From contig BSBM01000877.1 of NCBI GenBank assembly GCA_027924585.1, forward strand, positions 3,597,501 through 3,661,500: a stretch of 64,000 nt of DNA, given 5' to 3'. Under the pieces are notes generated by a model that ran no database searches, was not told the origin of the DNA, and saw only the letters and a program-made list of their open reading frames with translations. This stretch comes from Larix kaempferi. Taxonomy: Eukaryota; Streptophyta; Pinopsida; Pinales; Pinaceae. This document shows, piece after piece, positions 10,885 to 20,617 of this stretch. The translations under genes were made by a program, and so were the position numbers. Every line of letters begins with the position of its first letter. Positions within the stretch are counted from its first letter, which is position 1.

Positions 10885-13350
10885 ATGGAGAATCAAGAAC
10901 TTCATAGATTGAGAAGGCTTCAAAACCTTCCACCAGTTAGAACAGAACCTTTTACCGCCAGCTAGAAGACAGCGGTAAACCCCGGTGTTTCTTCAGAAAC
11001 CATTCCTGAAACAAAATTTCCTGAGGAAATTTTTACAACGAAAAATCCTGAAATAGGAATTCCTGAGGAATTACCACTTGAAGTTGAGTTTCCTGAAGAA
11101 CAACAAACAACAATAGAAAAACCCCGAAATAGAGGTTCCTGAGGAACCACAACCAGGTTAAACCCAGATCAGCGACACTTTAGTTCAGTAGAGATTGAAG
11201 ATCTTACTTCTGCGGAGTACAGTACTCCCCTTCAATCCCCCTCTGACCAATCCTAGAAATCCGCTTCTGTTACCTGTTGGTTTCCAGCAGCCAGATTATA
11301 GTGCATATCATTTCTTTCCTGGACATCTGATGTCTACTATAGGAGGTGAACAAGGAGTTCCACAAACTCCCACCATAGGTATGAACACTAACACGGTAAA
11401 TCCTCCTTTTACTGCTACGCGAGTCAGGAACAGACAACCTCTGTGTCTACTTCCGTCTTTCAGTTTTAATACTGGTACGTTAGGTATGCCAAGTTCAACA
11501 ACTATGGCATCTACTCCTACACCTACTGTTGGAACCTAGCAGTACAGCCAATTTAGTGCCACCTCCTGCATTTCAACCGTTATATCAGATACCCAGTACT
11601 TGGATTTCCACACCTGCTATAGGGCCAAGTGCTTCTGCAACTGTGCCTGTCATGAGTACCATGACTGCACCGTCTACATCAGCTACCACTGGTTTCAATA
11701 CCTTTGCAGGTCCCAACATGAATCAATGTTATATGCCTGTAGGTAATGTACCTTTTTCCTTATTTTCAGGGGGAGGGGGGTAATATTTTTAACCAGCAAT
11801 ATGGCGGGGCTAACACCCAGCCACAGTGGACGAACCCACAGAACACTAACCCACTTTCATATGGGTGGGGAAATTTCAATAATACTTTCATGCAACAACA
11901 AATGGCAGGGGGCAACCCCTATCAACAAATGGTAAGTGGAAACCCCTATCAGCATATGGCTGGGGGCAACCCTTATCAACAGATGGTTGGGGGAAACCCC
12001 TACTAGCAGACGGCTGGGGGAAACCCCTACCAGCAGTTCACGGGTCAAACTATGGGTGGTTCCCCTTTTTCAACCCTAGCTTATCAAGTACCATCTTACC
12101 GGCCTCGTTTACCATTTCTGGCAACTTTAAACTTGCCAGATCTTTCCAAACTGACCAACGATCCAGTGTATCATAATGCTACATGGCCATCAGTTCCTAC
12201 CAAGTTACCTTCGGAATTTCCAAAGTTCGAAGGAAAAACAGGTGAAGACCCTAGTGACCATGTCACTACTTTCCATTTGTGGTGTTCCTCGAACTCATTA
12301 AATGAAGATTCCATTAGATTGAGACTATTCCAAAGGAATTTAACCGGTGCTGCAGCCAAATGGTACATTGAGTTACCTGCAGCTACATTCTCTAATTTTG
12401 GGGATCTCGCGACTGTCTTTTTGAATCACTTCCAGCTTCCTATTCAGTATGACGCCGAAACAGACCTTTTGTCTACATTTAGGAAAAATAAAGCCACTCA
12501 TTTATCTGATCACATTCAGGAGTGGTGAAGACGGAAGAGGCTCATTAAGGTGAACATACCTCCAGAATTCCTTCTTGAGTGGTATTTGAAATCACTCCTT
12601 CCTTACATTTCTAAGGAAGTAGCTACGTCTGGAGTATCTAATGAGGAAGAAGCCATTCTATGGACTCAGCAGTTAGATCTCGTTTATGCACAATCTAGGT
12701 TACTGTATGAGATCATACCTGATGCACCGTGATCACATGCTGATGGCATAGTGGGTTCAATTGACTCTGCAGCTTTCGAAGCATTGACCAAACAGGTTCA
12801 TGCCTTATCTGTCAAACAATCGACTGCAGATGTTTCTTCCGTCACAACCTCTCCTTCTACTTTTGAGCCTGTCAACCAGGTTCAAAACAATCAAAAGGGC
12901 CCTCGGCAGCCCAATAACAAAAAGAAGGGCAAGAAAGGAGAGGGGAACCAACAGAAGCCCAAAAAAGAGAATGTCAAAGAGGGAAACAAAGAGGAGAAGA
13001 AGGTTAAGTTCCCTTGTAGACTTTGCAAGCAGAACCACCTTACTCACCAATGCCCTCTGCTTGAAGAAGCCCATAAGCTATTAAGAGAAAATAATCTTGC
13101 CGTACTGAAAGATCCATTCCCTAAGGGGAAGAACTCAGCTTCTGGCACCTCCAACACTGGGGGCACTACACATGCTACGGTTGATCAAACTTTTATTAAC
13201 ATGGTTAATTCGGATGCACTCTTACAAACGAGAGCCAGGAATTATACCCCGAACACACAGAAAAAGGATAAAGAGATTCCAGAATCCTCCACTCCACTCC
13301 ACATACCTGTGGACCCAATGCCCAAGATCCCGAAAGGTGTCTTGAAATGA
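10885..13350 (+). pseudogene. Gypsy A gag
   Basis: Starts MENQELHRLRRLQNLPP at 10885. An early TAG and frame disturbances affect 10960-11745. From 11746 to 14673 the frame is the same as the start codon and is interrupted only by point stops. Within gag these are TAG at 12004, TGA at 12526, TGA at 12730 and TGA at 13348. Features in order: a P/S/T-rich N region; a tandem GGNPYQQM repeat of about six units (about 11905-12045); the Gag core with FEGKTGEDPSDHV and LRLFQRNLTGAAAKWY; a basic KKKGKKGEGNQQK stretch; and a zinc knuckle C-R-L-C-KQN-H-LTHQ-C (CX2CX3HX4C, about 13015-13053). Gag would package the element RNA. Several stops look like CGA-to-TGA or CAG-to-TAG changes, consistent with cytosine deamination. 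Confidence 0.88.
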
Positions 13351-13353
13351 GTA

Positions 13354-14673
13354 TTGCACAATCCCAACACTCGGGCCGCTCCCAACTACAACGTGGTTGA
13401 AGATTTATCCCAGACCCCTTGTGCCATGTCTACCTTAGAAGTCTTACAAAGTTGTCTTTTGCAACGGAATGCACTTCTGGCAGCTATTGGAAGTATGGAA
13501 TCCTCTAACATGTCTATGCGATTTGATATGACTGATATCAAATACTGGTTTCCTTACCACGTCACTCTTCAGATTGAAGTCGTCCATGGCCCAATGAACA
13601 TCAGACGAGCTGTCGTAGATGAGGGCACGTCGACTTGCGTAATGTCAATTTCCTGTTGGAAAGCTTTAGGTTCCCCCGACTTAGCCCCTTCTAACACACT
13701 GCTTACTGCATTTGATGGCAGGACTTTTCACCCACATGGATTTTTGCCATCATTTGATGTCACATTGGCCGGTAAGACAGTTGCTGTAGAAGTAGAAGTT
13801 CTGGACGCTCCGCTTGATTACAATATGTTATTAGGCAGGAGCTGGACATATGCCATGCGAGCCATTGCATCGACAGTTTTTTGAGTTATTATGTTCCCAT
13901 TTGAAGGTAAGATCGTTACAGTTGATCAACTTTCTTTCACTCAGAGAAACAACCAGACTTCTTCAGAGACCATAGTTCCATTAATTGATCAAACCACCCC
14001 GGTTGGTGAGAGTTTAGGAGCAGTACTTTACGGGTCATTAATTGGAACTTTTGACCTACCGGCTCCTACCTTATTTGTTGGTACTGAGGGATGTTCATCG
14101 TCTGAAACTTCCATGGTTAGTTCAACAACTGATCCTGGGTTTCTCCCAACTAATACAAACCCCTCCGTGCCCACTCCTATTGCAGAAGTTACCCACTTGG
14201 ACTCATATCAAACTGCAACAGAACATATATTGACTCCATTGGTGTCTATTGAGTCAAATATGGATTGTGCTACTACTCAGTCACCAGACCCGACCCACTC
14301 TCTTGACAGTTCAAATACTACTTTACCTTCTGAGGAGGAAATGTTAGAAGCCATGACCGACCTGGACCATCCTCGTGAACATATAGGTCCCGGGTCCTTC
14401 TTGTTTCCTTTTCTTAACTTGATAGAGAGAGGCGAGTTTTGTCCAACACCTAGTGGAAATACTATTTTCACTTATACTTCACAAGTTGGTTTTGTTGAAG
14501 AGAATAGATTTAATACCTTGCTGGTCAACATTTCCACTGGGGTCACCGGAAACATTTTTTTTGAAACGGGATGTTATCTCGATGAGATCATTCCGTATAC
14601 CAATCTTTTCCATGATTTCCATGACACTTTTGCCCAACCTCACGAGGAGGATCTAGGCATTGACCCTACCTGA
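13354..14673 (+). pseudogene. Gypsy A aspartic protease and pol linker, truncated before RT
   Basis: In the same frame as gag. Protease active-site region AVVDEGTSTCVMS sits where most retroelement proteases have D-S/T-G-A; the second conserved patch is DAPLDYNMLLGRSWTYAM. A TGA at 13882 separates it from the linker MFPFEGKIVTVDQLSF, which runs to EEDLGIDPT and a stop at 14671-14673. Gypsy C shows the intact continuation at this point (GIDPAIVDHVI), so the deletion of RT-RNase H-integrase begins at this codon. The protease would mature Gag; with Asp still present but the frame broken, activity is unlikely. Confidence 0.85.
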
Positions 14674-14793
14674 AGAAGTATTACGCTTAGGCTGACGTAC
14701 TTTTTCTTGTAACATAGCTGTATATTTTTGTAAAGCTAGTTTTTGTTATGCTTGTTAGTTAATCTTATGTGTGTTTTTTGTTTCGTGTACTAG

Positions 14794-15217
14794 ATGTCAA
14801 CCGAACATTTCTTAGGATTTGCTAATGGTGCCAGTCGCCACACCTGTCAATTGGCTGCATCAGCTTGGGTCATTTATTCACCCTCTGGCCAACTTGTCTC
14901 TTCGGGGGGGTTTGTTTGGGTCCTACCACGAATAATGTGGTTGAATACAGTGCAATTATAGAACTTCTCCGAGATGCTCTCAGTCATGGCATTTCACATT
15001 CGGAGGTAAGACTTGAATCATAATTAATTTTATTTCAGTTAACAGGTGTCTACCAGATTAGAGATCCTGGATTGCTACGTCAATTTCTACGAGTTAGACT
15101 ATTGGAAAGACAATTGATTCTATTATATATGAACACATTCCAAGAAGTTTAAACGCATTAGCTGATTCATTAGCAAACTATGTGCTAGACTGGCATTTGC
15201 ATCATACACTTTCATGA
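14794..15217 (+). pseudogene. RNase H remnant of gypsy A
   Basis: Begins MSTEHFLGFANGASRH, followed by SAWVIYSPSGQLVSSGG. A one-base shift lies in a run of seven G (about 14905-14911). The next frame reads NNVVEYSAIIELLRDAL up to a TAA at 15021. Later pieces include IRDPGLLRQFLRVRLLE and NALADSLANYVLDWH, ending at TGA 15215-15217. This is the RNase H fold seen in Tat-type elements (the additional, non-Ty3 RNase H by family knowledge). The first catalytic Asp position reads Asn (FANGAS), Glu of VEYS and Asp of LADS remain. It is isolated from RT, which is deleted, so it is a leftover of a larger pol. Confidence 0.72.
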
Positions 15218-15397
15218 ACAACATTGCACACATAAAATTCAAACACATACATATGTAAATAACCGATACTGTATATAGCCGATACTGTATCAAAAAATAT
15301 ATGAGTTTTGGGTCACAAGTCTATCAAGTCAAGTCATAAAAGTACAAAAACTGGGCATAGTAGCCTCAAAAATATATACATAGAATGTATCCCTCTC
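15218..15397. other. Short spacer between RNase H remnant and antisense gene end
   Basis: AT-rich, no coding sequence. It would hold the 3' untranslated region of the antisense gene. Confidence 0.5.
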
Positions 15398-16982
15398 CTA
15401 TGGAGAAGGAGGGACCTCATCATCATCTACTGCATTGCGATAGCATATGACTAGCCTAGCTATCTTCCGCAGCACCCTAAGCCATGCTGGGGGCACCCCA
15501 ACTACATCTTCCTGCATATCCATAGGTATCTGATCCATACGGCGTGCAGGAACTTTGTGAGTCAACCGACTCACTTTTCTCTGTATGGTCCCCAACATAG
15601 CATCTGCTGCAGTAATATCAGCTAGCCTCACAAAGATGGTAGGATGTCCCTCAGGACAAACAGGCCCAAGATCTGTATATGACACTTGATTAGCACTTCA
15701 AAATTCATTCATAAAAATCAAATACTTGAAAAAGTTTGAAAAAATTAAATAATTCTAAAAATTTAAACATACCAATATCTCCCCAGGCTCCACCTGGAGG
15801 AAGCACCAGTTCTGGATCATGACAGAAATCCAATCCAGCATATGGAAACTGCTCGAAAGCGGGCACTTGCCTCTCCCACCACCCCCAGAAATCATCAGTA
15901 TGATAACAGTAGTGACTTTCCCCACCACCCTGGCAGAGGAATATGTCACTCCAACGGCCTATTCTAGGCTCAAGGGGGTTAACCTGAGGTAGAGGCATCC
16001 CCAAACTGATAGCAGGCATCCTCTCAAAGAAGAAAGTACACAAAATGCAAACGTACCCAAAATTCTTCATTGTGCCGGATTTGCAACCTGTCAATTGAGA
16101 TTTCATACTCGTCAGTAAACTAGTACACCAATCATAGACATGACCGTGTAAGCATTGTACACCAATATGCATAGAGTGCTTGGAAGCTAGGTGTAGTGAG
16201 GCACTACTTGCCACTCGGTTGATCATACTCACTATCACCTTTAAGGGGATGCCTTCAATGGTTGAAATCAAGACTTGGCTTCTTGATTTCTCAGCTCCAG
16301 CCACACAATATGAATTCACATACTCTTGCACAGATCTTATGCCCACACGAGAAGACCCTTTCAGATTGATTACATCTCCTCTTCGTGAGAGACCAGTAAT
16401 GAAATATATGTCATCAACTGTAAGATCCAAATTTTGTCCATGAATGACAAAAGTATTGGTATCCACATCCCAGTATTGAATAAGTCTTCGAAATAGTTTG
16501 TTTAGGGCCCTCATGTTTACGGTTCGGTAAAACTTCAATAAACCGCATCTTCGGAGAGCGTGGAGAGTGGCCGGATCTTGCATGGCCAACCTATCCATGT
16601 CCTCATGTTCTCTCTCCCTCCATTGAAGAACCATCCTGCACAAAAAATGACAATCTTTTGAGTCTCGACGCTTGTTTTTAGGTTTTCAGGAGTGAGCGCC
16701 ACTGTGTATACTACACAGTCACATATGGGTGCTACTCTACTTGAGCATAGTAGCGCTCATCTCGTTTACACGCTACTGCTATTGTTACACAGTAGCGCCC
16801 GCGTAGTAAAGGTTGTGAGCATCACGTTGCAAGCAATTTTTTGCTCAAAAAATCAAAACTAAACCATGAAAATGCAAGTAGGGTGGATTCTAACTTACTT
16901 GGTGGAAGAGGAACGACGTTTGGATGCTTGGTTTGATCGCCACAGAGATTTGAAAATGCAAAAGGTTGCCCCAATCTTTGCC
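15398..16982 (-). CDS. Antisense spliced gene with plant mobile domain (PMD)-like protein, start not found
   Basis: Three exons on the minus strand: 16982-16899 (84 nt), 16635-15773 (863 nt) and 15672-15398 (275 nt, stop TAG 15400-15398). Introns of 263 and 100 bp have GTAAGT/GCAG and GTATGT/ACAG ends. The frame stays open across both junctions (phases 2 and 1), about 407 codons in all. Exon 2 carries LRRCGLLKFYRTVNMRALN and DVDTNTFVIHGQNLDLTVDD followed by IYFITGL, the pattern of the plant mobile domain (MAIN/MAIL1 type: W..ETHTFHLP.GE.T.TLEDV..LLGL). The C-terminal exon has PPAWLRVLRKIARLV and an acidic DDDE tail. By family knowledge, PMD proteins occur both as nuclear silencing factors and in Ty3 elements. 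An acceptor-like TTTGTTTTGCAG before exon 1 suggests a further upstream exon; an ATG right at the start of exon 2 is an alternative start. It lies head-on to the element's own transcript. The PMD assignment is by pattern only. Confidence 0.75.
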
Positions 16983-17589
16983 CTGCAAAACAAATTGGAA
17001 ATTGATTTTTAAAATGAAATTATATATATGAATTGGAGTTTAATTTTTACCCACCATTGTTTAATTTTCTATAGTTTCAAATTTTTTCAAAAATACCTAA
17101 TTAATCAATTGGAACATACATATGGTGCAATACTAATCCAACTCAATTTTCCTTTAATTTTTGTAGGATCAATCTCCTAAGTTTAAAAACTCTCGATGTT
17201 AGAGCTTGTCAACTAGTTAATAGTTCAAATTCATATATCATTCGAGATTTTTTGCCGCATCAACTAATATTTTGTTGAAGACCTAGTTTTGGCAGAGTAA
17301 GAAGCTATGATCCTAGAAGTTGACCTTTAAGTCATTTTAAGCTCTTGTTTGGACTATTTAAACCTAAACAAGATTGTCGAGCAAGATTTTCCTCTTCGAG
17401 CTCGTTAAAGTAATTGAAGGCTCATCCACTCAGGTATAGAATTACCCCTTTTCCGGGTCTAGGTGGATTAACTACAGAAAAGGTATACTCTAGGTATACT
17501 TCTGTATGCGCTAGAAGAGTTCTTCTTCCATTGTTTTATACTTTTTCAGGGGAGGAGACTAACTGCATGAAAAAAAAACCTTTTGGAGC
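16983..17589. other. Putative 5' region of the antisense gene
   Basis: About 600 bp without a recognised frame. An ATGGTGG-GTAAAA stretch at about 17050 (minus strand) looks like a first exon with donor, but joining it would put exon 1 in the wrong phase, so I do not include it. Confidence 0.4.
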
Positions 17590-17985
17590 CTTTCTTTAGG
17601 GTTTTCAGGCTCTCTAAACATGAAAATACCAAGCGAGCATCCACCTACTCGGGCTCGATGTGAAATCCACGAGAGGGTAAATAGAGGACTGTTTAAGTTT
17701 TTCAACTCTATAAAGAAGAAAACACCGCCGAGCACAGACCAATCCGGACTCGATATAAAATCCACGGATAGGTGAAAAGAGGATTGTTTAAGTTTTTCAG
17801 ACTCTATAAACAGGAAAACACCGGCGAGCATTAATCTTCTTGGGCTCGATACTAAAATCCACGAGCAGATATATGGAGTTATTGTTTAAGTTTTTCAGAC
17901 TCCTTAAAATTGAAAACACCGGCGAGCAAGAACAGATCTCGGCTCGATATTAAAATCCAGAGATCAGTAATATAGAGTAATCTTC
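17590..17985 (+). repeat. Tandem repeat of about 96 bp, four copies, in gypsy A
   Basis: Units contain GTTTAAGTTTTTCAGACTC, AAAACACCGGCGAGCA, then CTCGATA.TAAAATCCACG. The CGAGCA landmark recurs at about 17634, 17729, 17825 and 17923 (spacing 95-98 bp). The array lies between the antisense gene and the 3' LTR, that is, upstream of the antisense gene. Confidence 0.8.
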
Positions 17986-19289
17986 TATCTCTTCTTCGAA
18001 CTCTATAAATAATGAAGAAGATCCTGAGTCTTCCTCCCATGGGCTCGTTAAACTTTTTACATGGTTGGATCTATTGAGTTTTCATTCTTTCTTGGACTCA
18101 TTAAAACAACAAGAAAGGTATTCTTTTATCTAAAAAGAATAAGGGATGGGAAATATGTATCATATCTTCATTGTCGAAGGTAGTTCAGTCAGTTCTATCC
18201 TTGAACACAACACCTACTTGAGTCTATCTTGTCGATTGGGTTTAGTTTTTGACCTCAGGGTGAACCTGTCCTCGGAGTTGTTTACTCCCCTGGTTGGTTA
18301 TTCTTCCAACCATATGGAGGGTTTGATAATGTCTCTTAAATTTCAGGCTTATCATTTACCCCATTATGTCAGAAACTGCCTGAGTCACTTTGTGTCGTGC
18401 TCAATGTTCAAGGATATACCCTGTGTCGGCCATTCTCCAGTTTACCTTGACCTCATGTGTCAGCCATCCTAGTGTCAGTCTTGTTACATATTATTCCGTA
18501 TCAGCTCTTACCAGTTGAGTGTCCCTCGAGTTGGATGATGGAGGATGCCTTAAGGCCTCCCTTCCAACAAACTTCTTCCCATCGACATCAACTCATTTTA
18601 CTCTGGGAATGAATTTTAGAGTTTCATTTAGTACCTTGGAGATTGCAGTCACCAGTGGCAATTTTCCTCACTGTTGAATGATGAGAATACATCAATGTCT
18701 CTTCTTCGACAGGATTCCCAAGTGTTCGGCTCCAAGTCCATCTATTCACACTTGGCGGATCATACTTGGTACCTTGGACCCCATCATCATTATCAGTGGA
18801 AGTCCTCGCGTTTGTTAACGGTATACATCAATGACCAGTAATCAAATGATACCCCCCATGTTCGACTGCCAGCTCATCTATTCACATGGTTAGGGTTTGT
18901 ACCTAGAGTTGTTTTGGATGAAGACCTTGGGATTTTGGATGACATTACCTCATTATGTTATCACCCAAGTTGCGCAAGACTGAGCCCCACTTATATATGG
19001 CTCTCCATGAGACATAGATCCAGTTTGTTGTTATGGCTATGATCTCTCAGTTTGACATGGATCCACGCTTGTATTCCAAGTGGCCATGCTATATATACAT
19101 CTCTTTGTTATGTATCAGAAATCATGTTGTACCACATTGCACATCTATATGATGTCAAAGATGTAATTGCTAGCTGACCTTGATCTTTGTTGCAGGTGTT
19201 CTTATGACTTGTTTCTGCAGTTCTTTGCTCCTCCTCTGGCTTTGGATTATAATGTATTTCGGCCATCATTTCCCTCTGACCTCACACAT
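17986..19289 (+). other. Gypsy A 3' untranslated region
   Basis: 1.3 kb. A 108-codon open frame at 18146-18472 has no recognisable motif and I treat it as chance. Nothing else is supported. Confidence 0.5.
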
Positions 19290-19300
19290 TAGGGGGCATC
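19290..19300 (+). other. Polypurine tract of gypsy A
   Basis: TAGGGGGCATC immediately before the 3' LTR; the A/G core (AGGGGG) is the likely plus-strand primer. Confidence 0.65.
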
Positions 19301-20341
19301 TGTTATAGGTCAAACCTGCACCTCTCCGTCCATGATCACCTTGAGCTGTTGATCACACAAAATGACAACTTGGATGGAGGAGCATGTTGACCCTAGATGA
19401 CACTTTGACTTACTCCATTTCCTGACAATACTGGAAAAACCCTAAAAATATCATTCTGAGATATGAGCGCCACTCTACTTCAATAGAATAACGCCTTTAC
19501 GCTACTCCAGTGTGTAATAGTAGCGTTCAAAGCCTTATGAGCACTACTCCTCTTCAGCATAGTAGCGCTCAACATTTAAAAATCGATGAGCACTAGTTTA
19601 CAAGTACTATAGTAGCGCCCTAAACGCTACTTCACTGAACAATAGTAGCGTACATCTCAAAAGATGATTAAAAAATAATTAATTTCACGAAGAGGATTAG
19701 TTGCTGGTAGTTTTCCAACTTCCTCCATAACCATCTCTCGACCTGAATTGCTTCTCTGATCCTATAAATACAGGGAAGAATAAAGAGAGGGGTTAGACAT
19801 AGAAATATAGAAGGAGAGGGGTATGAATCTTATTAAGATACTTTAAAGAGAAACTTGTATTGGACAAGTTTGTGCTGGAAGATATCCAAGCCATAGAAGA
19901 GCAGGAGCCCAGAATCAAGTTGTAGGAGCATGTCACAAAGTCAGGTATATTTGTAACATCAATTTGCATTTGACAATAAAAGGTTGAAGTGTCTTTCTTG
20001 TCCCAAATTGAGTGTCCATTGAAGTTATACACTAGTTTGGATCCATTTTGGTTAATATTGAATGTTAAATGGCTTTGTCTTTCAATCATTATATATTATC
20101 CAAGATACGCTGATAAAGGTATTTGTATTGCAGGTTCAGCGAACGGGAGGTGAACTTGAGGATCGAATGCAAGATCAAGTAAGAGCTAGGATCGAACATC
20201 ATTCGAAAGGTATGTTCTCAAGGCCTATAACCTATTTCTTTTCATGAACATTTCTGTAATGCAGTTAATACACTTACCTATCATCCCATTCTAGTTGATA
20301 GTATCATTTTCCTTACTATAGGGTAATTTATCCCGACAACA
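19301..20341 (+). repeat. 3' LTR of gypsy A
   Basis: 1041 bp, TGTTATAGG...GACAACA, followed by the CTCAC duplication (20342-20346). Same length as the 5' copy, about 96% identical by eye. Confidence 0.94.
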
Positions 20342-20617
20342 CTCACTCGCACTTGGGAGGGTGGCGCACTTGTGGAGGAGGAGGCTCTACTGTTAGGAGA
20401 AGACTATCTCTTGTATTCTGGTTGTATCATTTCTCTATCTATCTCTGAGGAAGTTATTGGGGTTTTTTCACCTTTATGGTTTTCCCCAAGTAAACTCTGT
20501 GTCTCTTGTGTGCTTGCATTATTGTGTCCATGATTGATATGTTGTAGATTTGTTGTACATGTTGTTCTCTCAGTTAAGTTCCTAGATCAGATTGAAGTAA
20601 ATTCTAAAAATTTAACA
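20342..20617 (+). repeat. 3' LTR of copia B, second part
   Basis: Continues the LTR cut at 7795 and ends ATTTAACA at 20617. The next bases CCCAT are the mutated copy of the CCAAT duplication at 1009-1013. Confidence 0.93.

Larger units (their letters stand above)
7796..20341 (+). mobile_element. Ty3/gypsy element A, non-autonomous, carrying an antisense PMD-like gene
   Basis: 12,546 bp with LTRs of equal length (1041 bp) and perfect CTCAC target duplications. Order: 5' LTR, primer site, 2-kb leader, gag-protease (10885-14673), RNase H remnant (14794-15217), an antisense spliced gene (15398-16982), tandem repeats and a polypurine tract. RT and integrase are absent: the frame stops at GIDPT, exactly where gypsy C continues GIDPAIVDHVI into RT. 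The two LTRs differ at roughly 35-40 positions by eye, mostly transitions, so the insertion is moderately old. Confidence 0.93.
1014..20617 (+). mobile_element. Ty1/copia element B (non-autonomous), split by gypsy A and a solo LTR
   Basis: LTRs begin TGTTGATG and end ATTTAACA. The 5' LTR is 1014-1661; the 3' LTR is 7420-7795 continued at 20342-20617, because gypsy A landed inside it. Removing gypsy A and solo LTR H leaves about 6.45 kb, close to its relative D (6.58 kb). The internal region keeps only a gag scrap, an integrase scrap and a damaged RT-RNase H, separated by long non-coding spacers that D shares. It cannot encode its own proteins and would have relied on a relative such as E. Confidence 0.9.

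Noticed and set aside
16180-16443. 87-codon plus-strand frame
   Set aside because: Shadow of exon 2 of the antisense PMD-like gene.
17040-17060. ATGGTGG-GTAAAA as first exon of the antisense gene
   Set aside because: Donor is plausible but the splice would leave the wrong phase for exons 1 to 3.
18146-18472. 108-codon frame in the gypsy A 3' region
   Set aside because: No motif and no second copy to show conservation.
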